From positions 62,001 through 126,000 of the forward strand of contig NZ_FZNN01000008.1 in assembly GCF_900188035.1 (NCBI RefSeq): DNA of 64,000 nucleotides, written 5' to 3'. The stretch is from Puniceibacterium sediminis. Lineage in GTDB: Bacteria > Pseudomonadota > Alphaproteobacteria > Rhodobacterales > Rhodobacteraceae. Below the pieces are notes generated by a model that saw nothing but the letters and a program-made list of their open reading frames with translations, was not told the origin of the DNA and made no database searches. Within the stretch, counting starts at the first letter, position 1. The number at the start of each line of letters is the position of its first letter. The translations under genes and the position numbers were made by a program. This document shows, one piece after another, positions 56,084 through 64,000 of the stretch.

Positions 56084-56820
56084 TCGACTTTGCCTATGAG
56101 GCACTGCCCACGGACGAGTTGCGCATTGGGCTGATCGTGCTGCAAACGGATGAGAGCCTGGAGCGGGATCTGCGCCAGTTGATCCCTGCGCAGATCAATC
56201 TTCTGGTCAGCCGTGTCCCCAGCGGGGACGAGGTGACCCCCGACACCCTGCGTCAGATGGCCCGCGATCTACCCGCTGCGGCGCGGCTGTTACCACAGGC
56301 GCAGAGTTACGCTGTCATAGGGTATGGCTGCACTTCGGGGTCGGCGATCATCGGCCCAGCGGTGGTGTCCAAACTGGTCAGGGCCGCCGCGCCAACGCCC
56401 GAGGTCACCAATCCTGTCAGCGCGCTGGTCGCGGCCTGCGCGGCGCTGGGGCTGCGGCGGTTGGCGGTGCTGTCGCCCTACGTGGCCGAGGTGTCGGATC
56501 GCTTACGCGATGTGCTTGCAGACGAAGGTATCGACACACCTGTTTTCGGCAGTTTCAATGAGGCGCGCGAGGACAGGGTGGTGCGGATCGCCCCGGTTTC
56601 GATCCTTGCGGCGGCCGAGGCTTTGGCGGCCAAGGGCGGTGTGGACGGAATATTCCTGTCTTGCACCAACCTGCGGACGCTTGAGGTGATCGCGGCGCTG
56701 GAGGCACGGACCGGCCTGCCGGTTCTGTCCAGCAATCAGGTGCTGGGTTGGCATATGCTGCGCCGTGCCGGGGTCGGGGACCGGATGCAGGGATATGGGC
56801 GGCTGTTCGCGGAGTGCTGA
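56080..56820 (+). CDS. Asp/Glu racemase-family protein (maleate isomerase/EutA-like)
   Basis: The 246-residue protein has the two active-site Cys regions of the family, GYGCTSGSAI and IFLSCTNLRTLE, and TNPVSALVAACAALGLRR. This pattern fits maleate isomerase, arylmalonate decarboxylase and EutA. It starts at GTG overlapping the M24 stop. EutA is found in ectoine-utilisation clusters, but eutC and eutE are not present here. Confidence 0.83.
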   Translation: MIDFAYEALPTDELRIGLIVLQTDESLERDLRQLIPAQINLLVSRVPSGDEVTPDTLRQMARDLPAAARLLPQAQSYAVIGYGCTSGSAIIGPAVVSKLVRAAAPTPEVTNPVSALVAACAALGLRRLAVLSPYVAEVSDRLRDVLADEGIDTPVFGSFNEAREDRVVRIAPVSILAAAEALAAKGGVDGIFLSCTNLRTLEVIAALEARTGLPVLSSNQVLGWHMLRRAGVGDRMQGYGRLFAEC

Positions 56821-56877
56821 GGGCCGCAGATCGAATTGTTCACTTCGTAGGGGCACTTTGCACAGATGGGTTCCGCC

Positions 56878-57510
56878 CTACTCTGCAGCCTGTGCCAGTG
56901 GCAGTCCACCAATCTGGGTGAGCAAATCGACAATCGCCTCGATCCCCTTGCCGTGGCGCAATGAGGCAAAGACAAACGGTTTGCCCGCGCGCATCCGCGT
57001 CGCGTCCCGTTCCATCACATCAAGAGAGGCGCCGACATAGGGCGCAAGATCCGTCTTGTTGATCACGAGGATATCCGAACGGGTGATCGCCGGGCCGCCC
57101 TTGCGCGGAATCTCTTCGCCTGCGGCCACGTCGATCACGTAGATCGTCACATCTGCCAGCTCCGGCGAGAAGGTGGCCGACAGGTTGTCACCACCCGATT
57201 CGATCAGGATCAGGTCCAGATCCGGGTGCGCTGCGTTGAGTTCGGCAATGGCGGACAGGTTGATCGAGGCATCCTCGCGGATCGCCGTATGCGGGCAGCC
57301 GCCGGTTTCCACACCCTTGATCCGGTCGAGTGGCAATACCTGCAGGCGCATCAGCGCCTCGGCATCTTCCTGGGTGTAGATATCGTTCGTCACCACCGCC
57401 ATCGACAGGCGATCCCGCAAGGCAAGGCACAGGGCAGCTGTCAACGTGGTCTTGCCGGCACCGACCGGACCGCCAAGGCCGACTCGCAAGGGTCCGTTGA
57501 GGGATGTCAT
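56878..57510 (-). CDS. ureG: Urease accessory GTPase UreG
   Basis: The 210-residue GTPase has the P-loop [11 protein letters not shown], the nickel-binding [25 protein letters not shown] and the guanine-specific NKTD. It delivers Ni2+ to the apo-urease complex. It is the last gene of the urease operon, 11 bp downstream of ureF. Confidence 0.97.
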   Translation of the reverse strand: MTSLNGPLRVGLGGPVGAGKTTLTAALCLALRDRLSMAVVTNDIYTQEDAEALMRLQVLPLDRIKGVETGGCPHTAIREDASINLSAIAELNAAHPDLDLILIESGGDNLSATFSPELADVTIYVIDVAAGEEIPRKGGPAITRSDILVINKTDLAPYVGASLDVMERDATRMRAGKPFVFASLRHGKGIEAIVDLLTQIGGLPLAQAAE

Positions 57511-57521
57511 GGCGTTCTCCT

Positions 57522-58160
57522 TCAGGAGCGGAAAAGACGTGAATAAAGCTGATCGTGGCGCTGACTGGCGATGTCGATCATAGGGGCGAAGCCGCCGATG
57601 TCGTCAAGGTCCGCCGTCAACGCACGCTTGGCCAGCAGCGTGCAAAGAGGCGTCAGGGCGTGAATAATATGCTGCCCATCTGTCTGGCCCAGTGGAATCA
57701 GGCGAATGCCCGCCCCTGCGAGATTGGAGGCAAAGGCTTGCAGGTACAGCGTGAGCGCTGAGGGCAATGGCAGATCGAGGAGTGCAACTATGCGGCCCAT
57801 GGCAACCGGATAGGGCAACGGCGGGATATCAAGGCCCCAGACATCGGACACAGTTCTGGCCAGCGCCGCGCCCTGCAGTTCGGTTTCCCGGCGGCGTTCA
57901 TGCGAGGGGGAAAGCGCCAGGGCAAGTTCGGCCAAGGCATCGGTATCCGAGCCTTGTGCAGCCTGCGCCATCAGAACGGCGTCGGACCAGCCCGCGCCGT
58001 GTTCCAGCACTATTTCCAGCCAGTCCTGCAAACCGGCCGCATCAACCACCTGCCCCGCCTGCACGCAGGTTTCCAGCCCGTGGGAATAGGCGAAGGCGCC
58101 CACCGGAAAGGCGGGCGAGAACAACTGGTGCAGGGTCAGAATGGGATCAGTCGTGGTCAT
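57522..58160 (-). CDS. ureF: Urease accessory protein UreF
   Basis: A 212-residue helical protein with [17 protein letters not shown] and [13 protein letters not shown], typical of UreF, the GTPase-modulating part of the UreDFG chaperone. The frame is open upstream into the His-rich tail of ureE; the ATG at 58160 is the conserved start. It overlaps ureE by 14 bp. Confidence 0.93.
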   Translation of the reverse strand: MTTTDPILTLHQLFSPAFPVGAFAYSHGLETCVQAGQVVDAAGLQDWLEIVLEHGAGWSDAVLMAQAAQGSDTDALAELALALSPSHERRRETELQGAALARTVSDVWGLDIPPLPYPVAMGRIVALLDLPLPSALTLYLQAFASNLAGAGIRLIPLGQTDGQHIIHALTPLCTLLAKRALTADLDDIGGFAPMIDIASQRHDQLYSRLFRS

Positions 58161-58704
58161 GATCGTGCGGATGCGCGTGGGCATGACCGTGTTCGTGATC
58201 ATGGGAATGACTATGCGACTCGGGGCCGTGGCTGTGGCTGTGGCTGTGGGAATGATCGTGGCCATGGGTGCGGCCCATGCCATAAGCGCCGCCTTCGGGC
58301 GTGAAGGGTTCCGTCACCTCGTGCACCGTCGCGCCGATGCGGATCAGCATGTCGCGAATGACATGATCATGCTGGATCAGCAGCCGATTGGCTTCGATCT
58401 GGCAGGGGGTGTGACGGTTGCCCACATGCCAGGCGATGCGCGTCATGTCCGGACCGGTGATTTCGAGCAAAGGCTGGGCTGCTGCGACGATCTCGATCTC
58501 TTCTCCGGTGGTGGTCACAAGAACCCCGCCATGATCAAGAGATGTCGTCTGTGGGAGGTCGGCCAGAACCGTCCGGCCATCCTCAAGCGTGAGCACCTTG
58601 CGGCGTAGAAAGCGGTCTTCGTAGTCCAGAACGGCGCGGCCGATGGGCTGAGCCCCGAGTGGAGCCGCGCGATAGGACTGGGCGGTATAGGCGGGGGCGC
58701 TCAT
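58147..58704 (-). CDS. ureE: Urease accessory nickel chaperone UreE
   Basis: The 185-residue protein has an N-terminal peptide-binding domain, then the metal-binding domain with HVGNRHTPCQIE and IQHDHVIRDML. The tail of about 35 residues holds some 18 histidines (repeated HSH and HDH units), stores nickel ions, and is longer than in many UreE proteins. It donates nickel to UreG. The ATG at 58704 follows a weak ribosome site; an ATG at 58716 is an alternative. Confidence 0.93.
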   Translation of the reverse strand: MSAPAYTAQSYRAAPLGAQPIGRAVLDYEDRFLRRKVLTLEDGRTVLADLPQTTSLDHGGVLVTTTGEEIEIVAAAQPLLEITGPDMTRIAWHVGNRHTPCQIEANRLLIQHDHVIRDMLIRIGATVHEVTEPFTPEGGAYGMGRTHGHDHSHSHSHSHGPESHSHSHDHEHGHAHAHPHDHDHD

Positions 58705-58744
58705 GCGCGCCCCCAAGCCGTAAGAGGCCGATACGTAACCAGCT

Positions 58745-58960
58745 TTAGAAGGTTGTGCGGAACACGTGGGGCACGATCTGTTCGCGCTTCAACCCACGGG
58801 CGGCCAGCTGCTCGTCGCTCATCGCCTGAAGGGCGCGCACACCGCGCATGCGGGGCTGATTTTCGGCGTAGCGGTCGATCCAGCCAGCAAAGCCTTCTAC
58901 GATGCGGGTCAACAGCGGGGTCTTGGGGTAAGTGTCGTTGAATGAGAGGACGTGTGCCAT
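58745..58960 (-). CDS. DUF1127-family small protein inside the urease operon
   Basis: A 71-residue protein whose second half carries the DUF1127 pattern (MRGVRALQAMSDEQLAARGLKR) preceded by a helix (LLTRIVEGFAGWIDRYAEN). DUF1127 proteins are small, Arg-rich, often stress- or nutrient-induced and of poorly known role; some affect phosphate or carbon metabolism and RNA. The gene sits between ureC and ureE with 135 bp before it, enough for its own promoter. No urease function is known. Confidence 0.8.
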   Translation of the reverse strand: MAHVLSFNDTYPKTPLLTRIVEGFAGWIDRYAENQPRMRGVRALQAMSDEQLAARGLKREQIVPHVFRTTF

Positions 58961-59095
58961 GATGTGCTTTCGATTTTGACTGTGCGTCTGTTTCGTTGCA
59001 CATCAAATAGGCAGAAAAAGAACGCGTAGACACCCCCGTTTGGGCATCCCCGCAATGCAATTGGCGCATGGCTGATTTTAAGGTTTTATTCATGA

Positions 59096-60805
59096 TCAGA
59101 ACAGGAAATAGCGCTGCGCCAGCGGCAGTTCAGAGGCCGGTTCGCAGGTCAGAAGTTCTCCGTCGGCGCGCACCTCGTAGGTTTCTGGGTTCACTTCGAT
59201 ATGCGGCAGCGCATCGTTCAGGATCAGGTCCTTCTTGCCGATGCCGCGGGTGTTGCGCACAGGCACCGTCTGTTTCGCCAGACCCAGAGTGCCGCGGATG
59301 TCGTTGGAATGGGCGGCTTCGGAGACAAAGGTCACGGCAGAATGTTCGACCGACCGGCCATAGGCACCAAACATCGGACGCGTATAGACCGGTTGCGGCG
59401 TCGGGATCGAAGCGTTGGGATCACCCATCTGCGCGCAGACAATGGTGCCCGACATCAGGACCATTTCCGGTTTGACGCCAAAGAAGGCAGGTTTCCAGAG
59501 CACGAGGTCGGCGCGCTTGCCCGGCTCGATGCTGCCGATCTCATGCGCGATGCCATGGGCGATGGCCGGGTTGATGGTGTATTTCGCAATATACCGGCGG
59601 ACGCGCATGTTGTCGTTGTCGCCGGTTTCTATCGACAGCTTGCCACGCTGTTTCTTCATCTTGTCGGCGGTTTGCCAGGTGCGAATGATCACCTCGCCCA
59701 CCCGGCCCATCGCCTGAGAATCGCTCGCGATGATCGAAAAGGCCCCCATGTCATGCAGGATATCTTCGGCTGCGATCGTTTCGCGGCGGATGCGGGATTC
59801 GGCAAAGGCGACATCTTCGGGGATGGATTTATCAAGGTGATGACAGACCATGAGCATATCCAGATGCTCTTCCAACGTGTTGACCGTATAGGGCCGCGTC
59901 GGGTTGGTCGATGACGGCAGTACAAAGGATTCACCGCAGATCTTGATGATGTCGGGCGCGTGTCCGCCCCCTGCCCCTTCGGTATGGAAGGCGTGGATGG
60001 TGCGGCCCTTCATCGCCTTTACGGTATTTTCCACGAACCCGGATTCATTCAGCGTATCGGTGTGGATCATCACCTGAACATCGTAATCATCCGCCACGGA
60101 CAGACAGCAGTCGATGGCGCCGGGGGTGGTGCCCCAATCCTCGTGCAGTTTCAGCGAACAGGCCCCACCAAGGATCTGTTCGATCAGTGCGGCGGGCAGC
60201 GATGCATTGCCCTTGCCCGCGAAGGCGAGGTTCATCGGGAAGGCATCCGCTGATTGCAGCATGCGACCAAGATGCCAGGCACCCGGTGTGCAGGTGGTGG
60301 CCAGCGTGCCGTGCGCGGGGCCGGTGCCGCCGCCAAGCATCGTTGTCAGACCGGAATGCAGCGCGTCGTCAATTTGTTGCGGGCAGATGAAATGGATATG
60401 GGAATCAAAGCCGCCAGCGGTGAGGATCCGCCCCTCGGCGGCGATGATCTCGGTTCCCGGGCCGATGATGATATCGACGCCGGATTGGGTGTCGGGGTTC
60501 CCGGCCTTGCCGATGGTTTGGATGCGTCCGTCGCGCAAACCGACATCTGCCTTGTAGATCCCCGAATGGTCCACGATCAGCGCGTTGGTGATGACCGTGT
60601 CCATCGCCCCCTCGGCACGGGTGGTCTGGGACTGGCCCATGCCGTCACGAATGACCTTGCCACCGCCGAACTTGACCTCTTCGCCATAGGTGGTGAGATC
60701 GCGTTCAACTTCGATGATCAGGTCGGTATCGGCAAGCCGCAGCTTGTCCCCGGTGGTGGGGCCGAACATGGCGGCATAATCGGCGCGGGCTATTCTGGCG
60801 GGCAT
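59096..60805 (-). CDS. ureC: Urease alpha (catalytic) subunit
   Basis: This 569-residue enzyme has the nickel-binding [16 protein letters not shown], the carbamylated Lys in [13 protein letters not shown], and the flap MVCHHLD with the catalytic His. It hydrolyses urea to ammonia and carbamate with UreA and UreB. GAGGA stands before the ATG. It is separated from ureB by three genes that are not known urease parts. Confidence 0.97.
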   Translation of the reverse strand: MPARIARADYAAMFGPTTGDKLRLADTDLIIEVERDLTTYGEEVKFGGGKVIRDGMGQSQTTRAEGAMDTVITNALIVDHSGIYKADVGLRDGRIQTIGKAGNPDTQSGVDIIIGPGTEIIAAEGRILTAGGFDSHIHFICPQQIDDALHSGLTTMLGGGTGPAHGTLATTCTPGAWHLGRMLQSADAFPMNLAFAGKGNASLPAALIEQILGGACSLKLHEDWGTTPGAIDCCLSVADDYDVQVMIHTDTLNESGFVENTVKAMKGRTIHAFHTEGAGGGHAPDIIKICGESFVLPSSTNPTRPYTVNTLEEHLDMLMVCHHLDKSIPEDVAFAESRIRRETIAAEDILHDMGAFSIIASDSQAMGRVGEVIIRTWQTADKMKKQRGKLSIETGDNDNMRVRRYIAKYTINPAIAHGIAHEIGSIEPGKRADLVLWKPAFFGVKPEMVLMSGTIVCAQMGDPNASIPTPQPVYTRPMFGAYGRSVEHSAVTFVSEAAHSNDIRGTLGLAKQTVPVRNTRGIGKKDLILNDALPHIEVNPETYEVRADGELLTCEPASELPLAQRYFLF

Positions 60806-60818
60806 GGGTCTTAAGTCC

Positions 60819-61133
60819 TCAGTTGAATTTCGGGCCGCGCTTGGCCAAACGGTTCGAGTTGCTGCGGGTCTTGGCGCGCAGCGGTCGGATGGATGTGTTC
60901 ATGATCTGGTCAGGGCGCGCGCCGTTCATCGACGCGCTTACGGCATTCATCGCCGACTTCATCAGCGCCGGGGGCTTTTCGTGTACCATCCGGGTGTTTT
61001 CGGACTTTCCCACATTCCAAAGCCCGGCCATCCCCATGATGCGCATCGTCATGACAGCATGGGTTTCAACGGCAAGAAGGCTCATCTGAAGCGTGGTGTG
61101 CCAGAGGTCAATCAGTGTTGCGGGACGGGGCAT
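60819..61133 (-). CDS. Conserved hypothetical small helical protein (urease operon)
   Basis: A 104-residue protein that I cannot assign with confidence. The N-terminal half is a long amphipathic helix ([32 protein letters not shown]), then a basic, Arg/Lys-rich C-terminus. The shape (helical, Met/Ala/Gln rich) recalls phasin-like proteins. GGAGG lies 6 nt upstream of the ATG at 61133, and the preceding small frame ends in TGATG overlap. It is 13 bp upstream of ureC. Confidence 0.75.
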   Translation of the reverse strand: MPRPATLIDLWHTTLQMSLLAVETHAVMTMRIMGMAGLWNVGKSENTRMVHEKPPALMKSAMNAVSASMNGARPDQIMNTSIRPLRAKTRSNSNRLAKRGPKFN

Positions 61134-61282
61134 CACAAGCCTCCATGGATGAGGCGCTGCCCGCAGCAGTCAGCCTTGGTTGCGGGAATAGACGCGGATG
61201 CGGCAGACCCGCGGCTCTGGTAGAGGCTGCGAGCCGGGGTCATCATCCAATCCGCAGCTGCGACCCTGCGATTTCGAGACAT
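61133..61282 (-). CDS. Possible 49-residue small protein coupled to the next gene
   Basis: An open frame of 49 codons starts 9 nt past the upstream gene's stop and ends in a TGATG overlap with the downstream start. It translates to MSRNRRVAAADWMM, then TPARSLYQSRGS and a C-terminal KADCCGQRLIHGGL with a vicinal Cys pair. The gap-filling layout is that of a coupled gene, but the ribosome site is weak and no family is recognised. It could be a translated linker with no product function. Confidence 0.4.
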   Translation of the reverse strand: MSRNRRVAAADWMMTPARSLYQSRGSAASASIPATKADCCGQRLIHGGL

Positions 61283-61291
61283 TAGGCCCAC

Positions 61292-62005
61292 TCAGGTGCC
61301 CGCCTTGGGGGGCACGGGCGTCGTTTCAATCTTTGCCGCGGGCTTTGGTTTTTCCCCTGTAGGGGCAGTCGGCGTTGCCTTTGCAGCAGTCCGAGGTTGG
61401 GATGCAGTCTTGGCTCTTGCCGGTTTCTTGGGGGCGGATTTGCGTCGCGCCGGTGCCTTAGGCTTGGCCGCCGGTTCAGGGGTCTTGGCGGCGGGGGCTG
61501 CTGACGGTGTGGTGGCCGAGGTGTCCACTTTTGACTGCTCTGTTGCAGATTTTGCGGTTGGCGCTGCCTTGGCTGCCGGTGTGACAACGGCTGTGGGCTG
61601 TGGGGTTGGAACGGCCTTGGGTGCCGAAGCAGCCACGGTTGCGGGCTTTGCGTTCGCGACCGCCTTGGGGGCCGGAGCGGGAGCAGCCTTGGCCTTGGGA
61701 GCGGGCGTCGCGGTCTTGGGGACCTTTGGCGCGGTTTTAGCCCGCGTCGGCGCAGGACTTGGCCGCACAGTGGCGCGCGGCGAAGCACGCTTTGCCGCTG
61801 GTGCCTTGGCTTTGGCTGCCGCAGGAACCACGGCCGCAGGCTCTGCCGAGACCGCCAACTTTTGCCCCAACTCCATCATCAGCCCATGTTGCCGCAGACC
61901 TGCCTGAAAGAGCGTCTGGCCGACCTTGACCTGAGACGTCCAGATTTTTCCCGACGCCTTGATACAGGCGAGCGTCATGTGAAAGGGTTGCATCAACAGG
62001 GGCAT
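61292..62005 (-). CDS. Phasin-like N-terminus with Ala/Lys/Pro-rich tail (AlgP/H1-like)
   Basis: The 237-residue protein has a helical N-terminus of about 55 residues (KIWTSQVKVGQTLFQAGLRQ, HGLMMELGQKL). A low-complexity tail of about 180 residues rich in Ala, Lys, Pro and Thr follows (repeated APAAK, KAPA and PKA units). Tails like this appear in histone H1-like AlgP and in phasins such as PhaF that tie polyhydroxyalkanoate granules to DNA. AAGGAGAG precedes the ATG. It lies in the urease operon, 89 bp past ureB; its function there is unexplained. Confidence 0.75.
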   Translation of the reverse strand: MPLLMQPFHMTLACIKASGKIWTSQVKVGQTLFQAGLRQHGLMMELGQKLAVSAEPAAVVPAAAKAKAPAAKRASPRATVRPSPAPTRAKTAPKVPKTATPAPKAKAAPAPAPKAVANAKPATVAASAPKAVPTPQPTAVVTPAAKAAPTAKSATEQSKVDTSATTPSAAPAAKTPEPAAKPKAPARRKSAPKKPARAKTASQPRTAAKATPTAPTGEKPKPAAKIETTPVPPKAGT

Positions 62006-62019
62006 GAGTCTCTCCTTTT

Positions 62020-62042
62020 TTACTTCGAAAGTAACAAGTTAC
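62020..62042 (-). promoter_or_regulatory. Two overlapping inverted repeats before the phasin-like gene
   Basis: TTACTT-CGA-AAGTAA (62020-62034) and GTAAC-AA-GTTAC (62031-62042) overlap in a short stretch 15-37 bp upstream of the start. Both are perfect. They may be an operator for an internal promoter or a 5' RNA structure; I see no convincing -35/-10 pair. Confidence 0.5.
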
Positions 62043-62094
62043 CGGACCGCTGAGGTCAGGTTGGCACGGTATCAGCTGAGGCGCGGTCGCATGA

Positions 62095-62400
62095 TCAAAG
62101 ATCCCCCATCACGGCCTGATTGAAACCAAAGATCCGCCGTTTTCCGGCGATCGGGATCAATTGCACCTCGCGGCGCTGGCCCGGTTCGAACCGGACAGCG
62201 GTGCCGGCGGCGATGTCCAGCCGCATGCCGCGTGCCGCGCCCCGGTCGAAATCAAGTGCCTCATTCGCCTCGCCAAAATGGTAATGGCTGCCGATCTGCA
62301 CCGGGCGGTCGCCCGTATTGGCGACCATGAGGGTAATCGCCTTGCTGCCGTCGTTCAGCGTCAGCGTACCTTCGGCCGGGAAAAGCTCGCCGGGGATCAT
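62095..62400 (-). CDS. ureB: Urease beta subunit
   Basis: A 101-residue protein with [16 protein letters not shown], the [13 protein letters not shown] core, and [13 protein letters not shown]. These are diagnostic of UreB. The ATG overlaps the stop of a 59-codon gene (ATGA). Confidence 0.97.
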   Translation of the reverse strand: MIPGELFPAEGTLTLNDGSKAITLMVANTGDRPVQIGSHYHFGEANEALDFDRGAARGMRLDIAAGTAVRFEPGQRREVQLIPIAGKRRIFGFNQAVMGDL

Positions 62401-62576
62401 TTGCGCCCCTTTACCCGGGTCAGAACCATCCGTCCCGCAATGGCAATGACGCCCAGAGCCGCCACGATCGTCAGCCAGTTCGCCCCGTCATGCGGATGCA
62501 GATGCGCGCCGGGATGCGCCAGAACCGGGGATGCGGCGGCGGTGAAAAGCAGGGCGGGAGTGGCGATGCGTGTCAT
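62397..62576 (-). CDS. Small membrane protein with His-rich loop, between ureA and ureB
   Basis: A 59-residue frame: signal-like hydrophobic segment ([15 protein letters not shown]), then [11 protein letters not shown] with four His, then one membrane helix ([15 protein letters not shown]) and a basic end (RVKGRK). It overlaps ureB by 4 bp (ATGA), which argues for real translation. The His cluster after a cleavage site would lie in the periplasm, where it could bind nickel. The layout resembles small His-rich metal-handling proteins, but I know no named family. Confidence 0.68.
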   Translation of the reverse strand: MTRIATPALLFTAAASPVLAHPGAHLHPHDGANWLTIVAALGVIAIAGRMVLTRVKGRK

Positions 62577-62612
62577 GGGTCTGTCCTTTGGGCTGGCAGT
62601 CTTGAACGTGGG

Positions 62613-62915
62613 TCAGCGGATCGGGTTGTGCACGGTGACCAGCTTGGTCCCGTCGGGAAAGGTGGCTTCGACCTGCACTTCGGGGATCATCTCGGAAATC
62701 CCCTCCATGCACTGGTCGCGGGTGATCACATGGGCACCCGCCTGCATCATCTGGGCCACCGACTTGCCGTCGCGCGCGCCTTCGACCACGGCATCGGTGA
62801 TCAGGGCAATGGCTTCGGGATAGTTCAGCTTGACCCCACGGGCCAGCCGCTTGCGCGCCACTTCGGCGGCCATGGCGATCATCAGTTTGTCTTTTTCGCG
62901 GGGCGTCAGTTGCAT
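62613..62915 (-). CDS. ureA: Urease gamma subunit
   Basis: The 100-residue protein begins [20 protein letters not shown] and contains [22 protein letters not shown] and [18 protein letters not shown], all standard for UreA. Together with UreB and UreC it forms the (ABC)3 enzyme. It lies 20 bp downstream of ureD. Confidence 0.97.
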   Translation of the reverse strand: MQLTPREKDKLMIAMAAEVARKRLARGVKLNYPEAIALITDAVVEGARDGKSVAQMMQAGAHVITRDQCMEGISEMIPEVQVEATFPDGTKLVTVHNPIR

Positions 62916-62935
62916 TTGGTCAGGCTTCCGATGGG

Positions 62936-63754
62936 TTAGAGCATCCAGGGTCGGGGCAGATCGCCACCCGAAAGGTGACGCAGGATCGGTATGAGGCTGC
63001 GGCGCATGTCAAACCCGTCCGGGGCCGTGATGCGCAGGAAAAGCAAGTCGTCGGTCAGGGCCGAAACCCCGGCACCATCGGGCAACAGAGCGCGCAGAGT
63101 GTCAAGGTGTCGGCCTGCCCCGGGCGACGCGAAGATGACCGACGAAACCGCACCGCAGCCCGCCGCAACGAACCGACGGGCAAGCGTTGCATCGGCGTCG
63201 CCGTCTAGCCGCAGACGGTCGGCAAAGGCGAGGTGCCCGTCGATGCGCAGTGCGATGCGGTCCCGCAGGGACAGTTCGCGCACGGTTTCACCCATGGCGG
63301 CACGGCCAAAGATCAGCGTTTCAACCGCCAGCAGCGTGGAATCCCCGGCCATGTCGATGTTCAGCGTCCGGTCAAGTGCCGAGCAATCAAAGAGGATCGT
63401 CTCTTGCGGCAACCAGTCAATGCGCGCGCCGGAGGCAATGGTCAAAGTGGTTTCAACGCGCCCCGGATCGCCGGGAAGGGCGCGATAGACCCGTTCGGCG
63501 GCCTGACTCGTCAGGCTAAGATGCGCGCCGGCCGCTGCCTCGAAATGCGCCGAAAACTGGTCGCCCCCCGTGACGCCGCCCGAGGTATTGAGCCAGACCG
63601 CTGGCAGCGCCGCGCCAGAGGGCCGCGGGAACAGCAAACGAGACGCCCCGGACTGATGCAGATCGGCGATGACCGTCTGGTCTGAACGACAGCGCGCGGC
63701 CAGATGCGTCCGTCCCCGGGCGCGCTGCGCCGCAGGGGCTGGGGCCTTGGTCAT
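62936..63754 (-). CDS. ureD: Urease accessory protein UreD
   Basis: A 272-residue protein with [16 protein letters not shown], a UreD hallmark, and [40 protein letters not shown]. It scaffolds UreF and UreG on apo-urease. It is the first recognised gene of the operon. A non-coding stretch of about 180 bp precedes it and probably holds the operon promoter, which I cannot pin down. Confidence 0.93.
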   Translation of the reverse strand: MTKAPAPAAQRARGRTHLAARCRSDQTVIADLHQSGASRLLFPRPSGAALPAVWLNTSGGVTGGDQFSAHFEAAAGAHLSLTSQAAERVYRALPGDPGRVETTLTIASGARIDWLPQETILFDCSALDRTLNIDMAGDSTLLAVETLIFGRAAMGETVRELSLRDRIALRIDGHLAFADRLRLDGDADATLARRFVAAGCGAVSSVIFASPGAGRHLDTLRALLPDGAGVSALTDDLLFLRITAPDGFDMRRSLIPILRHLSGGDLPRPWML

Positions 63755-63934
63755 GCTCTGATCGTAGGGGATGACGGCCTCTCCGCGCTATGGTGTGACT
63801 GGGTTGTTTCACGCCCCACCACAGGGGCAAGAAGCACGCCGCGCGTCAGGTGCCGGGTGCCCGTCGGCGCAAGGACTGCGCCCGATTTTAAGGCGTGAAA
63901 ATCCGTTTCCGCACAATCCTTCAGCACAATTGAA

Positions 63935-64000
63935 TCACCATTCATCCGCCGCCTTTTGCGCCGCCTGCGGGGTGAATTCGCAACGGTCCGGCTTGATATC
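63935..64000 (-). CDS. Possible C-terminal fragment of an upstream gene (partial)
   Basis: Twenty-one codons are open from the window edge to a TGA, reading DIKPDRCEFTPQAAQKAADE at the start. The composition looks protein-like, but it is too short to assign. It would be the gene upstream of ureD on the same strand. Confidence 0.35.
   Translation of the reverse strand, partial: DIKPDRCEFTPQAAQKAADEW

Noticed and set aside
53859-56820. Calling the trio a complete ectoine-degradation (eut/doe) operon
   Set aside because: Only three enzyme classes are shared; the ornithine cyclodeaminase-like EutC, the deacetylase EutE/DoeB, the EnuR regulator and an ectoine transporter are all missing from the locus.
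58147-58283. Open frame extension of ureF into the His-rich repeat of ureE
   Set aside because: The extension is the out-of-frame reading of the ureE His-codon repeats (Thr/Ala/Met-rich) and UreF proteins start near the ATG at 58160.
63751-63945. A 64-codon minus-strand frame whose stop overlaps the ureD start (ATGA)
   Set aside because: The overlap is suggestive, but the translation is not protein-like, it has no visible ribosome site and it overlaps the possible end of an upstream gene. It more likely covers the ureD leader and promoter.

Overview
The window looks like chromosome from a marine alphaproteobacterium of the Rhodobacteraceae (Roseobacter-type). The DNA is GC-rich. It carries a Rhodobacter-style sorbitol/mannitol (smo-mtlK) operon, a form I coxMSLDEF carbon monoxide dehydrogenase cluster with an MHYT-LytTR regulator, ectABC-ask ectoine biosynthesis with a MarR regulator, a TRAP-type malonate operon, and a urease operon with extra small genes. 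I saw no insertion sequence, prophage, CRISPR array, tRNA or rRNA.

Layout. 0.5-6.0 kb: a TolC/NodT-type outer-membrane lipoprotein, an ABC ATPase, an FtsX-type permease and a secreted CrtC/AttH lipocalin-like protein. 6.1-17.3 kb: xylulokinase converging on a long minus-strand polyol operon (membrane protein, HAD phosphatase, SorC-type regulator, SmoEFGK ABC importer, sorbitol and mannitol dehydrogenases). 17.7-24.0 kb: a signalling island with one short soluble kinase facing a five-gene train of receivers and histidine kinases. 24.2-26.7 kb: cyanide-insensitive-type cytochrome bd oxidase with a 36-residue third subunit. 26.7-34.3 kb: a polysaccharide deacetylase-family gene, a FadR/FCD-type GntR regulator, and a divergent malonate operon (TRAP importer, malonyl-CoA decarboxylase, malonyl-CoA synthetase).

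34.3-42.4 kb: coxMSLDEF, with the CoxL active-site motif AYRCSFR that marks true CO dehydrogenase, plus a CoxC-like regulator. 42.6-49.2 kb: tamAB; TamB holds an internal repeat of exactly 510 bp. 49.3-53.7 kb: ectR, ectABC, ask. 53.9-56.8 kb: a translationally coupled trio (diaminopropionate ammonia-lyase-like, M24 hydrolase, Asp/Glu racemase-like) that recalls ectoine catabolism enzymes. 56.9-63.8 kb: ureDA-x-B-x-x-x-C-x-EFG, where x marks genes that are not canonical urease genes.

Taken together, the genes suit a heterotroph that imports polyols and malonate, oxidises CO as supplementary energy, respires through a bd oxidase, makes ectoine against salt stress and gets nitrogen from urea. 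The least explained items are an 11-bp-periodic CCATACG array upstream of the deacetylase gene, a 20-bp tandem element upstream of coxM that fits a LytTR-type site, the phasin-like and small genes inside the urease operon, and the PLP-lyase/M24/racemase trio beside the ectoine genes.
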